This document shows positions 25,661 through 33,860 of a stretch of DNA of 64,000 nt, in pieces. Every line of letters starts with the position of its first letter. The first letter of the stretch is position 1. The stretch lies in NCBI GenBank assembly GCA_035306605.1, contig DATGNR010000075.1; one strand, given 5' to 3'. Below the pieces are notes generated by a model. That model was not told where the DNA came from and did not search any database. It worked only from the letters and a program-made list of their open reading frames with translations. Made by a program: the position numbers and the translations under genes. This DNA comes from Xanthomarina sp035306605. GTDB lineage: Bacteria > Bacteroidota > Bacteroidia > Flavobacteriales > Flavobacteriaceae.

Positions 25661-27028
25661 TTAAGAGGGAAGTGTGATTATTTTGAGATTTTTATTTCGT
25701 CTTAAATAATTTTGAATTATATGCTGTGTGTCCCTATTGTTTTCCATGGGCGTAATTACCGATTCCAATACTTGGGCGTTGGTAATTTGGTAATTCAGGT
25801 TGACATAGCCATAACCTACATAAACACCATTTTTAATTAAAATAACACTGCGTTCAGCAACTTCTCGACCTTTATCTACAAGAACCATGTTCGCGTTTTT
25901 ATAGCTATATTTATCTATAAGTTGGTTAACACGCTGGTTATATGTTTGGGCTGTTTCTTCTTTAATACAGGCTCCATGACATTGTTTAATACTATAATTA
26001 AAACAACTGCTTTTTGTAGGATATAAGTCTGAAAGCTTCTGGCAAAGATTAAATTCTTCAACCGCTTTGAATAGAAATTGTTTCGCACTGTTTTTGGTGC
26101 TAAAGGTAGTAATGGCCTTCCTTCTGCCGTCTGCTTTGTCAATTTTCAGATGGAGGTATCCATCATCATCAACAAAACTGTAAAGCGCATGTGTAAAAAT
26201 GGTTCTTCGCAAGGCTCTGTTAAAAATAGGTTTATTGCGTTTAATTTCTTCACTTTCCTTTAATAGAGCAACTAATTCGTTTCCTGTAGGATCGTAGGTA
26301 ACGGCCGTTGTTTGTAACTGAATTTTTTTCGACTTGGAGTTTGTGTTTGTAAAATGTTGGCTAACTCTGTTTTTTATGTTTTTACTTTTTCCAATGTATA
26401 TAATTTCTCCATTGGCGTTATGCATATAATAAACTCCTGTTGTATGGGGAAGTCCGTTTAAAATTTGTTTTAAACTTGGTTCCATTTTATCAGTGGGCTC
26501 TACCTTTATGGCATTCTTAACAATAACCTTTTCAACATCCTTGGCCAATAACATTTTAAATAGCTTTACGGTTGCTATGGCATCGCCATTCGCTCTATGT
26601 CGGTCGCTTACAGGAATTCCTAAAGCTCGTGTTAATTTACCTAGACTATAGGAAGGTTGGTCCGGAATAAGGGTTTGTGAAAGTGAAACCGTACAAAGTG
26701 TTTTGCGTTTATATGGAAAGCCTAATCGTTTAAATTCAGTTCTTAAAATTCGGTAGTCAAAATCTGCATTATGAGCCACAATAATACAGTCTTCCGTAAT
26801 TTCAATGATGCGTTTAGCTACCTCATAGAACTTTGGGGCATTTTTAAGCATGTTGCTGTTAATGCCTGTTAGATTGACAACAAAAGGTTGGATTTCCCTT
26901 TCAGGATTTACCAAGCTTATAAATTGATCAACTACTTTGTGTCCGTCGAATTTATAAATTGCTATCTCGGTAATACCTTCTTCGTTGTACTTACCACCAG
27001 TGGTCTCTATGTCTAATATTGCGTAAAT
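25661..27028 (-). CDS. DEDDh exonuclease / GIY-YIG nuclease fusion, apparently starting at ATT
   Basis: Combines a DnaQ-like 3'-5' exonuclease with a UvrC/Cho-like GIY-YIG nuclease. Exo motifs: DIETTGG (I), HNADFDYRIL (II), HRANGDAIAT (III, His and Asp). The GIY-YIG domain, near residue 195 onward, has GVYYMHNANGEIIYIGKSKNIKNRVSQHF. The frame is open upstream to a stop at 27050-27052 but has no ATG, GTG or usable TTG; ATT at 27026-27028 is exactly where homologues have Met (I-YAILDIETTGGKYNEEG). A TTG at 26914 would lose exo motif I. Likely a repair protein; 455 residues. Confidence 0.87.
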   Translation of the reverse strand: MYAILDIETTGGKYNEEGITEIAIYKFDGHKVVDQFISLVNPEREIQPFVVNLTGINSNMLKNAPKFYEVAKRIIEITEDCIIVAHNADFDYRILRTEFKRLGFPYKRKTLCTVSLSQTLIPDQPSYSLGKLTRALGIPVSDRHRANGDAIATVKLFKMLLAKDVEKVIVKNAIKVEPTDKMEPSLKQILNGLPHTTGVYYMHNANGEIIYIGKSKNIKNRVSQHFTNTNSKSKKIQLQTTAVTYDPTGNELVALLKESEEIKRNKPIFNRALRRTIFTHALYSFVDDDGYLHLKIDKADGRRKAITTFSTKNSAKQFLFKAVEEFNLCQKLSDLYPTKSSCFNYSIKQCHGACIKEETAQTYNQRVNQLIDKYSYKNANMVLVDKGREVAERSVILIKNGVYVGYGYVNLNYQITNAQVLESVITPMENNRDTQHIIQNYLRRNKNLKIITLPS

Positions 27029-27082
27029 AGTATGTTGTTTTTTGTTAGGTTAAAACAGATTGATTTCTGACTATGAGTAAAA

Positions 27083-27739
27083 TTAATAGTTTCGATCTCC
27101 AAAGATACTACTTCCAACACGAACCATATTACTACCGCAAGCTATAGCTAAAGGATAATCACCACTCATTCCCATAGAAATAACTTCCAATTCAGGGTGT
27201 GTGGTTCTCAATTGGTTAGAGCTTGATTTTAGTTGGTTGAATTCTTTTTTAATTTGTTCTTGGTCGTCTGTAAAGGTGGCCATTCCCATAACACCAACCA
27301 CTTTTATATGTTTTAATTCTGAAAATTCGCTAGAGGCTAAAATATCTGAAGCTTCCTGAGTGCTCATACCAAATTTAGAGTCTTCTGTAGCTATTTTTAT
27401 TTGAAGTAAACAAGCTATAGTTCTATCGTTTTTCTTAGCCTGTTTATTGATTTCCTTTAGAGTTCTAAAGTTTTCAACTCCATGAATCATGCTAACAAAT
27501 GGGGCCATATATTTCACCTTGTTTCTTTGTACATGGCCAATCATATGCCAATGAATGTCTTTTGGCATTTCCTCATACTTCTCAACCATTTCCTGAATTT
27601 TGTTTTCACCAAAAATGCGCTGACCAGCATGATAGGCTTCCATAATTTCGCCAACAGACTTGGTTTTAGAAACGGCAACAAGGGTAACGTTTTCTGGTAA
27701 TGTGGATTTTATGTGATGGAGATTTTCTTGTATTGACAT
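27083..27739 (-). CDS. YggS/PLPBP family pyridoxal-phosphate homeostasis protein
   Basis: A 218-residue PLP-binding protein with a TIM-barrel fold and no enzyme activity known; it buffers PLP and affects vitamin B6 and amino acid balance. Visible signatures: the PLP Lys in LVAVSKTKSVGEI, FGENKIQEMVEKYE, WHMIGHVQRNKVKYM, and the C-terminal MGMSGDYPLAIACGSNMVRVGSSIFG. It starts a close series with the exonuclease fusion, channel and miaA genes on the minus strand. Confidence 0.95.
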   Translation of the reverse strand: MSIQENLHHIKSTLPENVTLVAVSKTKSVGEIMEAYHAGQRIFGENKIQEMVEKYEEMPKDIHWHMIGHVQRNKVKYMAPFVSMIHGVENFRTLKEINKQAKKNDRTIACLLQIKIATEDSKFGMSTQEASDILASSEFSELKHIKVVGVMGMATFTDDQEQIKKEFNQLKSSSNQLRTTHPELEVISMGMSGDYPLAIACGSNMVRVGSSIFGDRNY

Positions 27740-27811
27740 AATTAATAGTTTTCTGTTAAAGGCTTCTTGTTGAATAAAAACAAAAAGAATCTTAACAAAG
27801 ATACATGACTT

Positions 27812-29050
27812 TTAATATTCGTAAATGGTAACGCCATTACGTAGTTTTGGCTCTATATAGGTGCTTTTTGGAGGCATGATAAGACCGTCGTCTGCAATTT
27901 GTTTCATTTCTTCTACACATACAGGTATCATAACAAAACCAACTTGGTACTCGCCGCTATCCACACTACTTTTAATGCTTACTAGGTCTTTTTTTCCATT
28001 AATATATGAAATTCTTTGGTCGTTCCTTAAATCTTCAATTCCTAAAACAGGGTTTAATATAGTTTTATATAGAATTTGAGAGTCTAAGCCATCTAAAGAT
28101 GATTCCATTTGGTAAATGGTTCTTCGTAAATGAAGAGAATAGAACTCACCATCTAAATACATGCTAAAGTGATGTTTTTTTGTTGGTTGATAAGGGATTT
28201 TTCCTCTGTTTTCTATCCTGTAATTAGTGTCTAGCTGAATTAAAAATTCCTCTTTAGACAAACCATTTAAATCTTTAACCAACCTGTTGAAAGAATGGAT
28301 TTGCAAATCGGATTCTGGAATTAAATAACTCATAAAAAAGTTATAAGGTTCATTTCCGTTATGATTTGGATTTGCTGCCATTAAATCTTTATATAACAAA
28401 TATGAAGACGTGGATCTGTGGTGACCATCGGCAATATAAATTGTAGGAATCTTATTAAATTCCTTCTTTAGGGACTCAATGGTTTGAAGATTCTCTACTT
28501 TCCACAAATAATGGGTGTCTCTATAGGTTGTTGTAAATTCAAACTCGGCACGTTCTTGCTGAATTTTGTTTATAATACTCTTAATGGTTGGATTGTCTGG
28601 ATAGGTGAGTAGCACAGGTTCTGCATTAAACCCAACTGTTTTAAGATACTCTTTAAAAATTTCCTCACGATATTCAATGGTGTCTTCGTGTTTTCTTACA
28701 ACATCGTTTTCGTAATCCAAATTACTTACAGCAGCTACAATTCCGTTAAACTCTTGTTGTTCTCTATCTACAATCTTGTAAATGTAATAACAAGGGGTTT
28801 CGTCTTGATTAAAAATGCCATCTTCCTTAAATTCTAAATATCTGTTTCTTACTAAATTATACCTAGATGCTCCGGAAACCTCTTTGTCAAATCTATAACC
28901 AGGATTTACAATTTGTAAAAAAGAAAACGGATTGTCCCGTAATCTAGATTCTAATTGCTCCTTAGTATAACTTTGATAGGGCCTTGCAGCAACCAAGCTA
29001 ACTTTGTCTCTTGTTGGACGAACTGCTTTAAAAGGATGTATTTTTGCCAT
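27812..29050 (-). CDS. DUF1015 family protein
   Basis: A soluble 412-residue protein of the DUF1015 family (often named uncharacterised conserved protein, sometimes associated with phosphoserine or stress functions). Typical stretches are MAKIHPFKAVRPTRDKVSLVA, NPFSFLQIVNP, and IYIADGHHRSTSSYLLYKDL near residue 205 with conserved Asp/His/His. There is no signal peptide. It precedes yggS on the same strand with a 72-base gap. Confidence 0.88.
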   Translation of the reverse strand: MAKIHPFKAVRPTRDKVSLVAARPYQSYTKEQLESRLRDNPFSFLQIVNPGYRFDKEVSGASRYNLVRNRYLEFKEDGIFNQDETPCYYIYKIVDREQQEFNGIVAAVSNLDYENDVVRKHEDTIEYREEIFKEYLKTVGFNAEPVLLTYPDNPTIKSIINKIQQERAEFEFTTTYRDTHYLWKVENLQTIESLKKEFNKIPTIYIADGHHRSTSSYLLYKDLMAANPNHNGNEPYNFFMSYLIPESDLQIHSFNRLVKDLNGLSKEEFLIQLDTNYRIENRGKIPYQPTKKHHFSMYLDGEFYSLHLRRTIYQMESSLDGLDSQILYKTILNPVLGIEDLRNDQRISYINGKKDLVSIKSSVDSGEYQVGFVMIPVCVEEMKQIADDGLIMPPKSTYIEPKLRNGVTIYEY

Positions 29051-29074
29051 TTTTTATTTAGTGTTCAAGATGAA

Positions 29075-29158
29075 GTAAACAGTATTCAGTTAACAGTGTT
29101 TAGTAATAAATTTTAAAAATTTTATTAAATAAAAATATATTAACCGACCACTGTTTAC
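29075..29158. repeat. Inverted and direct CAGT-type repeats between DUF1015 and the dehydrogenase gene
   Basis: GTAAACAGT at 29075-29083 is inverted as ACTGTTTAC at 29150-29158; between them AACAGTGTTTA (29092-29102) is a second copy of the CAGT-like motif. The rest of the spacer is A/T. Such CAGTxAACAGT-like motifs are frequent in flavobacterial spacers from memory. Confidence 0.5.
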
Positions 29159-29176
29159 CTGTCAAATACCACTAAT

Positions 29177-30067
29177 TTATTTCAAAAATTGTTTAGCTAC
29201 TTTTTCTGCTTTTCTGCTTTCAGCATAGTCGTAGAAACCTTCACCGGATTTAACTCCTAATTTACCAGCCATTACCATATTTACTAAAAGTGGGCAAGGG
29301 GCGTATTTAGGGTTTTTAAAGCCATCGTACATAACATTTAAAATAGATAAACAAACGTCTAAACCTATAAAATCTGCTAACTGTAAAGGACCCATTGGAT
29401 GAGCCATACCAAGTTTCATAACCGTATCAATTTCTTCAACACCAGCAACACCATTATAAAGTGTTTCTATAGCTTCGTTAAGCATTGGCATTAAAATTCT
29501 ATTGGCAACAAAACCAGGATAGTCATTAACTTCTGTTGGAGTTTTACCTAGTTTTTTAGATAATTCCATGATGGTTTTTGTTACTTCATCGCTGGTATTA
29601 TAGCCACGGATAATTTCAACCAATTTCATAATTGGAACAGGGTTCATAAAGTGCATTCCAATAACCAAACTTGGTCTAGTAGTGGCTGCAGCTATTTGAG
29701 TAATAGAAATAGATGATGTATTACTAGCTAAAATAGTGTCCTTAGGACATACTTCGTCTAACTGTTTAAAGATTTTTAGTTTTAAATCTAGGTTTTCGGT
29801 AGCCGCTTCAACTACTAATTCTGCTTGTCCAACTCCTTCTTTTATATCCGTGTAGGTAGTAATGTTTGCCAAGGTTTCAGCTTTATCAGCTTCTGTAATT
29901 TTTTCTTTAGCAACCATTCTGTCCAAGTTTTTGGAAATGGTATCCATACCTCGTTTTAAAGAAGCTTCGCTAATATCTATAAGTTGTACTTTATATCCAC
30001 TTTGAGCAAAAGTGTGAGCAATTCCATTACCCATGGTTCCAGCTCCTATTACTGCTACGTTTTTCAT
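29177..30067 (-). CDS. 3-hydroxyacyl-CoA (3-hydroxybutyryl-CoA) dehydrogenase
   Basis: NAD-dependent oxidation of 3-hydroxyacyl-CoA in fatty acid breakdown or the reverse in butyrate-type metabolism. The 296-residue product has the N-terminal Rossmann motif GAGTMGNGIAHTFAQSGY, the catalytic His in MHFMNPVPIMKLVEI (GMHFMNPVP), Asn/Ser residues of the active site in ASNTSSISIT, and the C-terminal domain (VANRILMPMLNEAIE, GMAHPMGPLQLADFIGLD). Length matches the family. A perfect 8-bp dyad lies just upstream. No other beta-oxidation gene is present in the window. Confidence 0.95.
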   Translation of the reverse strand: MKNVAVIGAGTMGNGIAHTFAQSGYKVQLIDISEASLKRGMDTISKNLDRMVAKEKITEADKAETLANITTYTDIKEGVGQAELVVEAATENLDLKLKIFKQLDEVCPKDTILASNTSSISITQIAAATTRPSLVIGMHFMNPVPIMKLVEIIRGYNTSDEVTKTIMELSKKLGKTPTEVNDYPGFVANRILMPMLNEAIETLYNGVAGVEEIDTVMKLGMAHPMGPLQLADFIGLDVCLSILNVMYDGFKNPKYAPCPLLVNMVMAGKLGVKSGEGFYDYAESRKAEKVAKQFLK

Positions 30068-30082
30068 TGAAAATTTATTTTT

Positions 30083-30102
30083 ATTCCCATGACTATGGGA
30101 AT
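30083..30102. repeat. Perfect dyad upstream of the dehydrogenase gene
   Basis: ATTCCCAT (30083-30090) and ATGGGAAT (30095-30102) with a four-base centre GACT, 16-35 bases upstream of the start codon on the minus strand. No T-run follows in either direction, so it is more like an operator or leader hairpin than a terminator. Confidence 0.55.
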
Positions 30103-30158
30103 CTGGTTAATTTTTATTTTATAATGTTTTATGCTTTTGTAAAATACTAGAAAGGCAA

Positions 30159-31118
30159 TTAAAACTGATCGATAATCATAGTTGCCACACGTAAGGCTTC
30201 TGTGCCATCATGTAGGGTTACAATTGGTGATCTGTTGTTGTTAATTGCATCGGCAAAAGATTCCAACTCGTCTAAAATAGCGTTGTTGTTTTCTACTTCT
30301 GGATTGTCGAAATATATTTGCTTTTTAATGCCTTCAGCATTTTGAAGAATCATATCAAAATCTCCAGGTTCTTTTGGAGCATCTTTCATTTTAACTACTT
30401 CACATTTTTTTTCTAGAAAATCCACCGATATATAAGCGTCTTTTTGAAAGAAACGCGACTTTCTCATGTTTTTTAGTGAAATTCTACTTGCAGTTAAATT
30501 GGCTACACAACCATTTTCAAATTCTATTCTAGCGTTGGCAATATCTGGCGTGTCGCTAATAACAGAAACCCCACTAGCTGAAACATGTTTTACCTTAGAT
30601 TGTACCACGCTTAAAATAATGTCAATATCGTGAATCATGAGATCTAAAACTACTGGAACATCTGTCCCGCGAGGATTAAATTCTGCCAAACGATGACACT
30701 CAATAAACATCGGGTGAACAATTTGATCTTTTACCGCTAAATATGCCGGATTGAATCTTTCTACATGTCCTACTTGACCACGAATGTTATGTTTAGCCAA
30801 TAACTCTCTAATATGTTCAGCTTCTTCAACTGTGTTGGTTATTGGTTTTTCAATAAAGATATGTTTCCCTTTAGATATGGCTTTTAAGGCACATTCGTAA
30901 TGTGAAAGGGTAGGGGTTACAATATCTACCATATCAACAGCATCAATCAAATCATCGATGGAATTGAAGTATTTGTAACCGAACTCAGCTTCGATTTTTA
31001 TAGCATTGGCTTCGTCAGCATCATAAAAACCAACTAGTTGATATTTTTCTGATTGGTTAAGAAGTCTTAAATGAATTTTTCCAAGATGTCCAGCACCCAG
31101 AACTCCCGCTTTTAGCAT
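30159..31118 (-). CDS. Gfo/Idh/MocA-type NAD(P)-dependent oxidoreductase
   Basis: A 319-residue sugar or inositol-type dehydrogenase. The N-terminal Rossmann domain starts KAGVLGAGHLGKIHLRLL; the family motif EKPITNTVEEAE is at about residues 94-105 and HVERFNPAYLAV near 122. Substrate is not predictable. The C-terminal region is the usual beta-sheet domain. A TATTTTTG box lies 17 bases before the start. It is 91 bases upstream of the hydroxyacyl-CoA dehydrogenase gene on the same strand. Confidence 0.92.
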   Translation of the reverse strand: MLKAGVLGAGHLGKIHLRLLNQSEKYQLVGFYDADEANAIKIEAEFGYKYFNSIDDLIDAVDMVDIVTPTLSHYECALKAISKGKHIFIEKPITNTVEEAEHIRELLAKHNIRGQVGHVERFNPAYLAVKDQIVHPMFIECHRLAEFNPRGTDVPVVLDLMIHDIDIILSVVQSKVKHVSASGVSVISDTPDIANARIEFENGCVANLTASRISLKNMRKSRFFQKDAYISVDFLEKKCEVVKMKDAPKEPGDFDMILQNAEGIKKQIYFDNPEVENNNAILDELESFADAINNNRSPIVTLHDGTEALRVATMIIDQF

Positions 31119-31134
31119 GTTATTACGTTTTCAA

Positions 31135-31142
31135 CAAAAATA
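31135..31142 (-). promoter_or_regulatory. Candidate -7 box of the Gfo/Idh/MocA gene
   Basis: TATTTTTG, 16 bases before the ATG. The -33 region contains TTTAA but no proper TTTG, so it is a weak promoter call. Confidence 0.4.
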
Positions 31143-31236
31143 AGATTTTAGTTTTAGAAATTAAACGAAACTTTAAAGTTTAAACTTTGAACTTGTTGCT
31201 TATTGGATTAATTTAGCCTAGAAAACAAAGTGAACA

Positions 31237-31878
31237 GTGAAAGATACGTTTAAACATAAGGGATTAAGACAGCAATTAGTTGAAGTGATTAACAGTAAGG
31301 GAATTACTGATAAAAAGGTGTTGGAGGCCATTGGAAGGATTCCAAGACATTTATTTATGGATTCTGGATTTTTAGATCATGCGTATCAAGATAAGGCGTT
31401 CCCTATTGCAGCAGACCAAACTATTTCGCAACCTTATACGGTAGCTTTTCAAACCGAATTGTTGAAAATTAAACCAGGAGATAAAATCTTGGAAATTGGA
31501 ACTGGAAGTGGTTATCAAACGGCTGTTTTATGCGAACTGGGAGCTGTTGTTTACAGTATTGAAAGACAACGGGAACTGTATAAGAAAACAAGTAAATTTC
31601 TGCCTAATTTAGGTTATAGAGCAAAAAAACTTATTTTCGGTGATGGTTATATCGGATTGGAAGAAGAGGCGCCTTTTAACGGGATTATTGTAACAGCCGG
31701 TGCTCCTTTTGTGCCAAAACCTTTGTTGAGCCAATTAGCCATTGATGGACGCCTAGTAATTCCCGTTGGCGACGATGTACAAGTTATGACACTCTTTGTT
31801 AGAAAAGGACCTAAAGAATTTGAAAAACACGAGTTTGGAGAATTTAGATTTGTGCCTCTTTTAGAGGATAAAAATTAA
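31237..31878 (+). CDS. pcm: Protein-L-isoaspartate O-methyltransferase
   Basis: Repairs isoaspartyl residues in aged proteins by methylation with S-adenosylmethionine. The 213-residue product starts at GTG (MKDTFKHKGLRQQLV), the family's usual N-terminus. Motifs: the substrate-binding FPIAADQTISQPYTVAFQTELL near residue 52-73 and the SAM loop ILEIGTGSGYQTAVLCELG at about 85-103, then VTAGAPFVPKPLLSQL. Convergent with the next gene by a four-base overlap of the coding ends. Confidence 0.96.
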   Translation: MKDTFKHKGLRQQLVEVINSKGITDKKVLEAIGRIPRHLFMDSGFLDHAYQDKAFPIAADQTISQPYTVAFQTELLKIKPGDKILEIGTGSGYQTAVLCELGAVVYSIERQRELYKKTSKFLPNLGYRAKKLIFGDGYIGLEEEAPFNGIIVTAGAPFVPKPLLSQLAIDGRLVIPVGDDVQVMTLFVRKGPKEFEKHEFGEFRFVPLLEDKN

Positions 31879-32408
31879 TACCTGGATCTAGGAAGGTATT
31901 CAATTGGAATTTTGTTTTCTTCGGTTTCTTGGGTCCAGAAAATATTTACAATCCACCATCTAAATCCATCATAAAACAATTGAATGCTTTTTATACCTCT
32001 CATAAAAGGTTCTAAATCTGTTTCATTTTGATAAGATTCATAGGTGCTGAAAACCTGGGCTATGTTACCATAGGTGTCCACTGTTCTGTGGATTTCTTTC
32101 TCAAAAAAACCGTTGTCTAACAACCAAGCTTCTGAAACAGAAATGTAATCGGAAGGCGACATGTATCGAGTAATAAAATAACCTTCCTCATTTTTTTTGG
32201 TAGGAATAAGTTTCGCGTTTTGCATGAACAAGTATTTAAAAAGCTCCCAATCCCTTATGTCTCCTTTTTCACCAGAAACTACATTGTAAAGTGTTTGTAT
32301 GGTAGTCTCTAAAGTTTTTACCTTATGCCCATATTTTATGGCGCTCTCTTGTGCGTTTATACATAGGTTAAAGGCGAACAAACAAAGTAATAAATGCCAC
32401 TTTTTCAT
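31875..32408 (-). CDS. Secreted hypothetical protein (NTF2-like)
   Basis: A 177-residue exported protein with signal peptide MKKWHLLLCLFAFNLCINAQ. The mature part (ETTIQTLYNVVSGEKGDIRDWELFKYLFMQNAKLIPTKKN...IKSIQLFYDGFRWWIVNIFWTQETEEN) is reminiscent of NTF2-like/SnoaL cone folds with a buried pocket, but I see no catalytic residues. Its coding end overlaps pcm by four bases. Role unknown. Confidence 0.78.
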   Translation of the reverse strand: MKKWHLLLCLFAFNLCINAQESAIKYGHKVKTLETTIQTLYNVVSGEKGDIRDWELFKYLFMQNAKLIPTKKNEEGYFITRYMSPSDYISVSEAWLLDNGFFEKEIHRTVDTYGNIAQVFSTYESYQNETDLEPFMRGIKSIQLFYDGFRWWIVNIFWTQETEENKIPIEYLPRSRY

Positions 32409-32523
32409 TTGTTTTAATATTTTGATGGGGTTAAAAAGAAGTGTAAATACGTGTTTTAAAAATCAAGAAATTAGACGATAAATATAAAGAAGCTCATAAC
32501 TCAAGCTTAATTGTAGATTGTAA

Positions 32524-32979
32524 TTAATAGCTTTTTTTAATTCGGTCCAACCTCACCTTGTTTTCTCTATCTTTAATGGTTTCTCTCTTGTCGTAAAGTT
32601 TTTTTCCTTTTGCTAAGGCAATACTTAGTTTAGCCAAGCCTCTTTCGTTAATAAATAGACGTAGAGGAATAATAGTAAGACCTGTGCTTTTAACTTCTTT
32701 TTCTAGTTTTTTAAGTTCTCTTTTATTTAATAAAAGCTTTCTAGTGGCTTTCGGCTTGTGGTTGTAATACGTTCCGTAGATATATTCTTCAATAGTCATA
32801 TTAACCACAAACAATTCACCATGCTCGTTAAATTCACAGAAACTTTCGGCAATGGAAGCCTTGCTTTCTCTAATGGATTTTATTTCGGTTCCCGATAAAA
32901 CAATGCCAGCTGTATAGGTGTCCAATAAGTCGTATTGGAATCTGGCTTTTCGGTTCTTTATGTTTACGTTTTTTTGCAT
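32524..32979 (-). CDS. smpB: SsrA-binding protein SmpB
   Basis: Binds tmRNA and carries it to stalled ribosomes for trans-translation. 151 residues, start at the ATG at 32977-32979: MQKNVNIKNRKARFQYDLLDTYTAGIVLSGTEIKSIRESKA, then the tmRNA-binding beta-barrel and the basic C-terminal tail GKKLYDKRETIKDRENKVRLDRIKKSY. The frame is open 33 codons further upstream, but those residues are not family-like and they contain the promoter box. That box, TACCTTTG, lies six bases before the ATG, so the message is probably leaderless. Confidence 0.96.
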   Translation of the reverse strand: MQKNVNIKNRKARFQYDLLDTYTAGIVLSGTEIKSIRESKASIAESFCEFNEHGELFVVNMTIEEYIYGTYYNHKPKATRKLLLNKRELKKLEKEVKSTGLTIIPLRLFINERGLAKLSIALAKGKKLYDKRETIKDRENKVRLDRIKKSY

Positions 32980-32985
32980 ACGTGT

Positions 32986-32993
32986 CAAAGGTA
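32986..32993 (-). promoter_or_regulatory. Candidate smpB -7 box next to the start codon
   Basis: TACCTTTG, exact TAnnTTTG, ends six bases before the smpB ATG (ACACGT then ATG). The -33 region lacks TTG. Confidence 0.5.
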
Positions 32994-33069
32994 AATAATT
33001 TAAAAGAACTTTTAGAAAACTCCTGAATATTATCAGTAATTTTACAAAAATACTTGTAATTTCCATTTT

Positions 33070-33816
33070 ATGAAACAATTGATTTTTATACCAGTACTAT
33101 GTAGTTTGTTTTTTGGGGGTTGTAAAAAAACAGAACCTACAGTTTTAAATGCTCAAGAAATCGTTGATAAGGCAATTGAAGTTGCTGGAGGTAACAAGTT
33201 TGACGCCTCTACTATTGAATTTGATTTTAGAGATAAACATTATAAAGCCATTAGAAATCATGGAGAATTTAGTTTAGAACGTCATTTTAATGATTCAATT
33301 TTCACTTTAAGAGATGTGTTAGATAATGAAGGATTTTATCGTTTTGTTGATAATGAACCATTAGAACTTATGGACTCAATTGCAGCTAAATATTCAGCCT
33401 CTGTAAATTCTGTACATTATTTTTCAGTTCTTCCTTACGGATTGAACGATGCTGCTGTAATTAAAACCTTATTGGGTGAAGAAATGCTGAAGAATAAAAA
33501 TTACTATAAGATAGAGGTTAGTTTTAAGCAAGAAGGAGGCGGTGAAGATTTTGACGATGTTTTTTTATATTGGATAGATAAAGAAACTTTTAAAACCGAT
33601 TATTTGGCCTACTCATTTCATGAGGCTAATGGTTTGGGATATAGGTTTAGAGAAGCTTATAATGAACGCTATATTAACGGAATTAGATTTGTAGATTATA
33701 ATAATTTTAAGCCAAAAGACAAAGAGCCAACTCTGAAGGAATTAGGCTCTTTATTTGAAAATAATAATTTGGAACTGCTTTCTAAAATTGAACTAAATAA
33801 CGTAACAGTTAATTGA
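33070..33816 (+). CDS. DUF6503 family lipoprotein
   Basis: A 248-residue lipoprotein: the signal peptide ends with lipobox LFFGGC and the mature protein begins CKKTEPTVLNAQ. The rest (residues 30-240) has the alternating pattern of an LolA/LppX-like beta-sheet (TIEFDFRDKHYKAIRNHGEFSLERHF..., YYKIEVSFKQEG, VFLYWIDKETFKTDYLAYSF), which may bind lipids. I recognise it as the Bacteroidota DUF6503 type. Gene is divergent to smpB and convergent with deoD. Confidence 0.82.
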   Translation: MKQLIFIPVLCSLFFGGCKKTEPTVLNAQEIVDKAIEVAGGNKFDASTIEFDFRDKHYKAIRNHGEFSLERHFNDSIFTLRDVLDNEGFYRFVDNEPLELMDSIAAKYSASVNSVHYFSVLPYGLNDAAVIKTLLGEEMLKNKNYYKIEVSFKQEGGGEDFDDVFLYWIDKETFKTDYLAYSFHEANGLGYRFREAYNERYINGIRFVDYNNFKPKDKEPTLKELGSLFENNNLELLSKIELNNVTVN

Positions 33817-33860
33817 TAGCTAGTAGTTGATTTAATTTTTGTTTAGATCAGCTAGTAATT

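Noticed and set aside
32980..33078. 33-codon N-terminal extension of smpB
   Set aside because: It is not family-like and contains the TACCTTTG promoter box.
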